Below are positions 63,696 to 64,000 of a stretch of DNA of 64,000 nt, piece by piece. Numbering within the stretch: position 1 is the first letter of the stretch; each line of letters begins with the position of its first letter. Location of the stretch: positions 1 to 64,000 of the forward strand of contig JAFXFS010000013.1 in assembly GCA_017513445.1 (NCBI GenBank). Direction: 5' to 3'. The position numbers and the translations under genes were made by a program. This DNA comes from Bacteroidales bacterium. Lineage in GTDB: Bacteria; Bacteroidota; Bacteroidia; Bacteroidales; UBA932. Below the pieces are notes generated by a model. The model was not told the DNA's origin and ran no database searches. It was given only the letters and a program-made list of their open reading frames with translations.

Positions 63696-64000
63696 ATGAG
63701 TACTCTTGAAAAATGGACGGACACATCTAAAATCCCATCTCGACTATTTGAAGAAATTCTACCTTACTGCCGATTCAGTGGTCGTTTTAGTTATAATTCT
63801 ACTATGAAGCCTACGGATATTATTAAGGAGGTGTCACGCGTTCTATTGACGTGGCACGATTGGGAGTATGAAGGCAAGGAGAAAAACACTACTAAAATTC
63901 TCTCAAAGGTGGCTAAGAATGTTAAAGATAATGATTCCAAAATTTTCTTGGCACTCCATCTATCCACTTTCTGCGACAAAACAAAAAGCCAAAAAGAGTC
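63696..64000 (+). CDS. Hypothetical protein, 5' part only
   Basis: An open frame from the ATG at 63696 to the window edge (101 full codons, no stop). It begins MSTLEKWTDTSKIPSRLFEE and continues with a basic, helical stretch (KPTDIIKEVSRVLLTWHDWEY) and LALHLSTFCDKTK. I do not recognise the family and see no enzyme motif, signal peptide or membrane span. Its place right behind the structured noncoding stretch makes the full gene worth reading from the neighbouring sequence. Confidence 0.6.
   Translation, partial: MSTLEKWTDTSKIPSRLFEEILPYCRFSGRFSYNSTMKPTDIIKEVSRVLLTWHDWEYEGKEKNTTKILSKVAKNVKDNDSKIFLALHLSTFCDKTKSQKE

Noticed and set aside
63441..63709. Two overlapping small plus-strand open frames (70 and 83 codons)
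   Set aside because: They run through the predicted hairpins and terminator and overlap each other and the next gene; the residues show no structure. A small peptide cannot be fully excluded.

Overview
The window is a stretch of a Bacteroidota chromosome, most likely order Bacteroidales. The evidence is an AT-rich backbone, promoters with the Bacteroides-type -7 box TAnnTTTG (with or without a -33 TTTG), almost no Shine-Dalgarno sequences, a tRNA gene without an encoded CCA, and lineage-typical genes (S46 dipeptidyl peptidase, S37 peptidase, bacterial GH3 protein, DUF5106-like lipoprotein, a second EF-G paralog, B12-dependent ribonucleotide reductase). I cannot fix the family or genus from sequence alone.

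Layout. 1-138 is the right end of an IS3-family insertion sequence. 179-59466 is dense housekeeping backbone: EF-G2 paralog; RNase HII; S46 peptidase; LolD and TrmN6; an ECF sigma/anti-sigma/small periplasmic protein set; split transketolase; LepA; a sigma54 activator-LptE-TPR-SecG operon; an OmpA-like/TPR lipoprotein with PspC; a DUF5106-like thioredoxin-fold lipoprotein; a phosphopantetheinyl transferase; S37 peptidase; TyrS-RbfA-LolC/E-like permease; a REP-like repeat cluster; a POT/MFS transporter; IspE and class II RNR; sufB-pnuC-sufC-sufD; a ThiL-like kinase; PfkA; RNase R; GpmI; DnaE; GH3-RecO-RdgB; CtpA; MATE; RsgA; polyprenyl synthase-U32-YfcC; the rpsL-rpsG-fusA-rpsJ operon; tRNA-Met; and a TlpA-HD-HAD-EEP operon. 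From about 59.7 kb to the end the text changes character (many CGC, GCG and CCC codons). It holds a coiled-coil hypothetical, a PIF1-like helicase, a second hypothetical, a structured noncoding stretch and a truncated orphan gene. I read this as an acquired accessory segment.

How the genes work together. Ribosome-centred functions dominate: two EF-Gs, LepA, RsgA, RbfA, TyrS, S12/S7/S10, TrmN6 and a U32 protein. A second theme is peptide use: secreted S46 and S37 exopeptidases release di- to tetrapeptides, and a POT-like transporter could import them. A third is envelope biogenesis (LolD, LolC/E-like permease, LptE, SecG, lipoproteins). Central carbon metabolism is represented by transketolase, PfkA and GpmI.

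Most interesting points: (1) the EF-G2 paralog lacks the catalytic histidine of DTPGH and has a degenerate NKxD, beside a fully canonical EF-G in the same window; (2) two unexplained noncoding stretches with possible RNA folds, one leading into the phosphopantetheinyl transferase and one before the orphan gene at the right edge; (3) the accessory segment itself; (4) pnuC inserted inside a suf operon with a short SufD and no SufS; (5) an rpsL-rpsG-fusA-rpsJ block cut off from rpoBC and the rest of the S10 operon.
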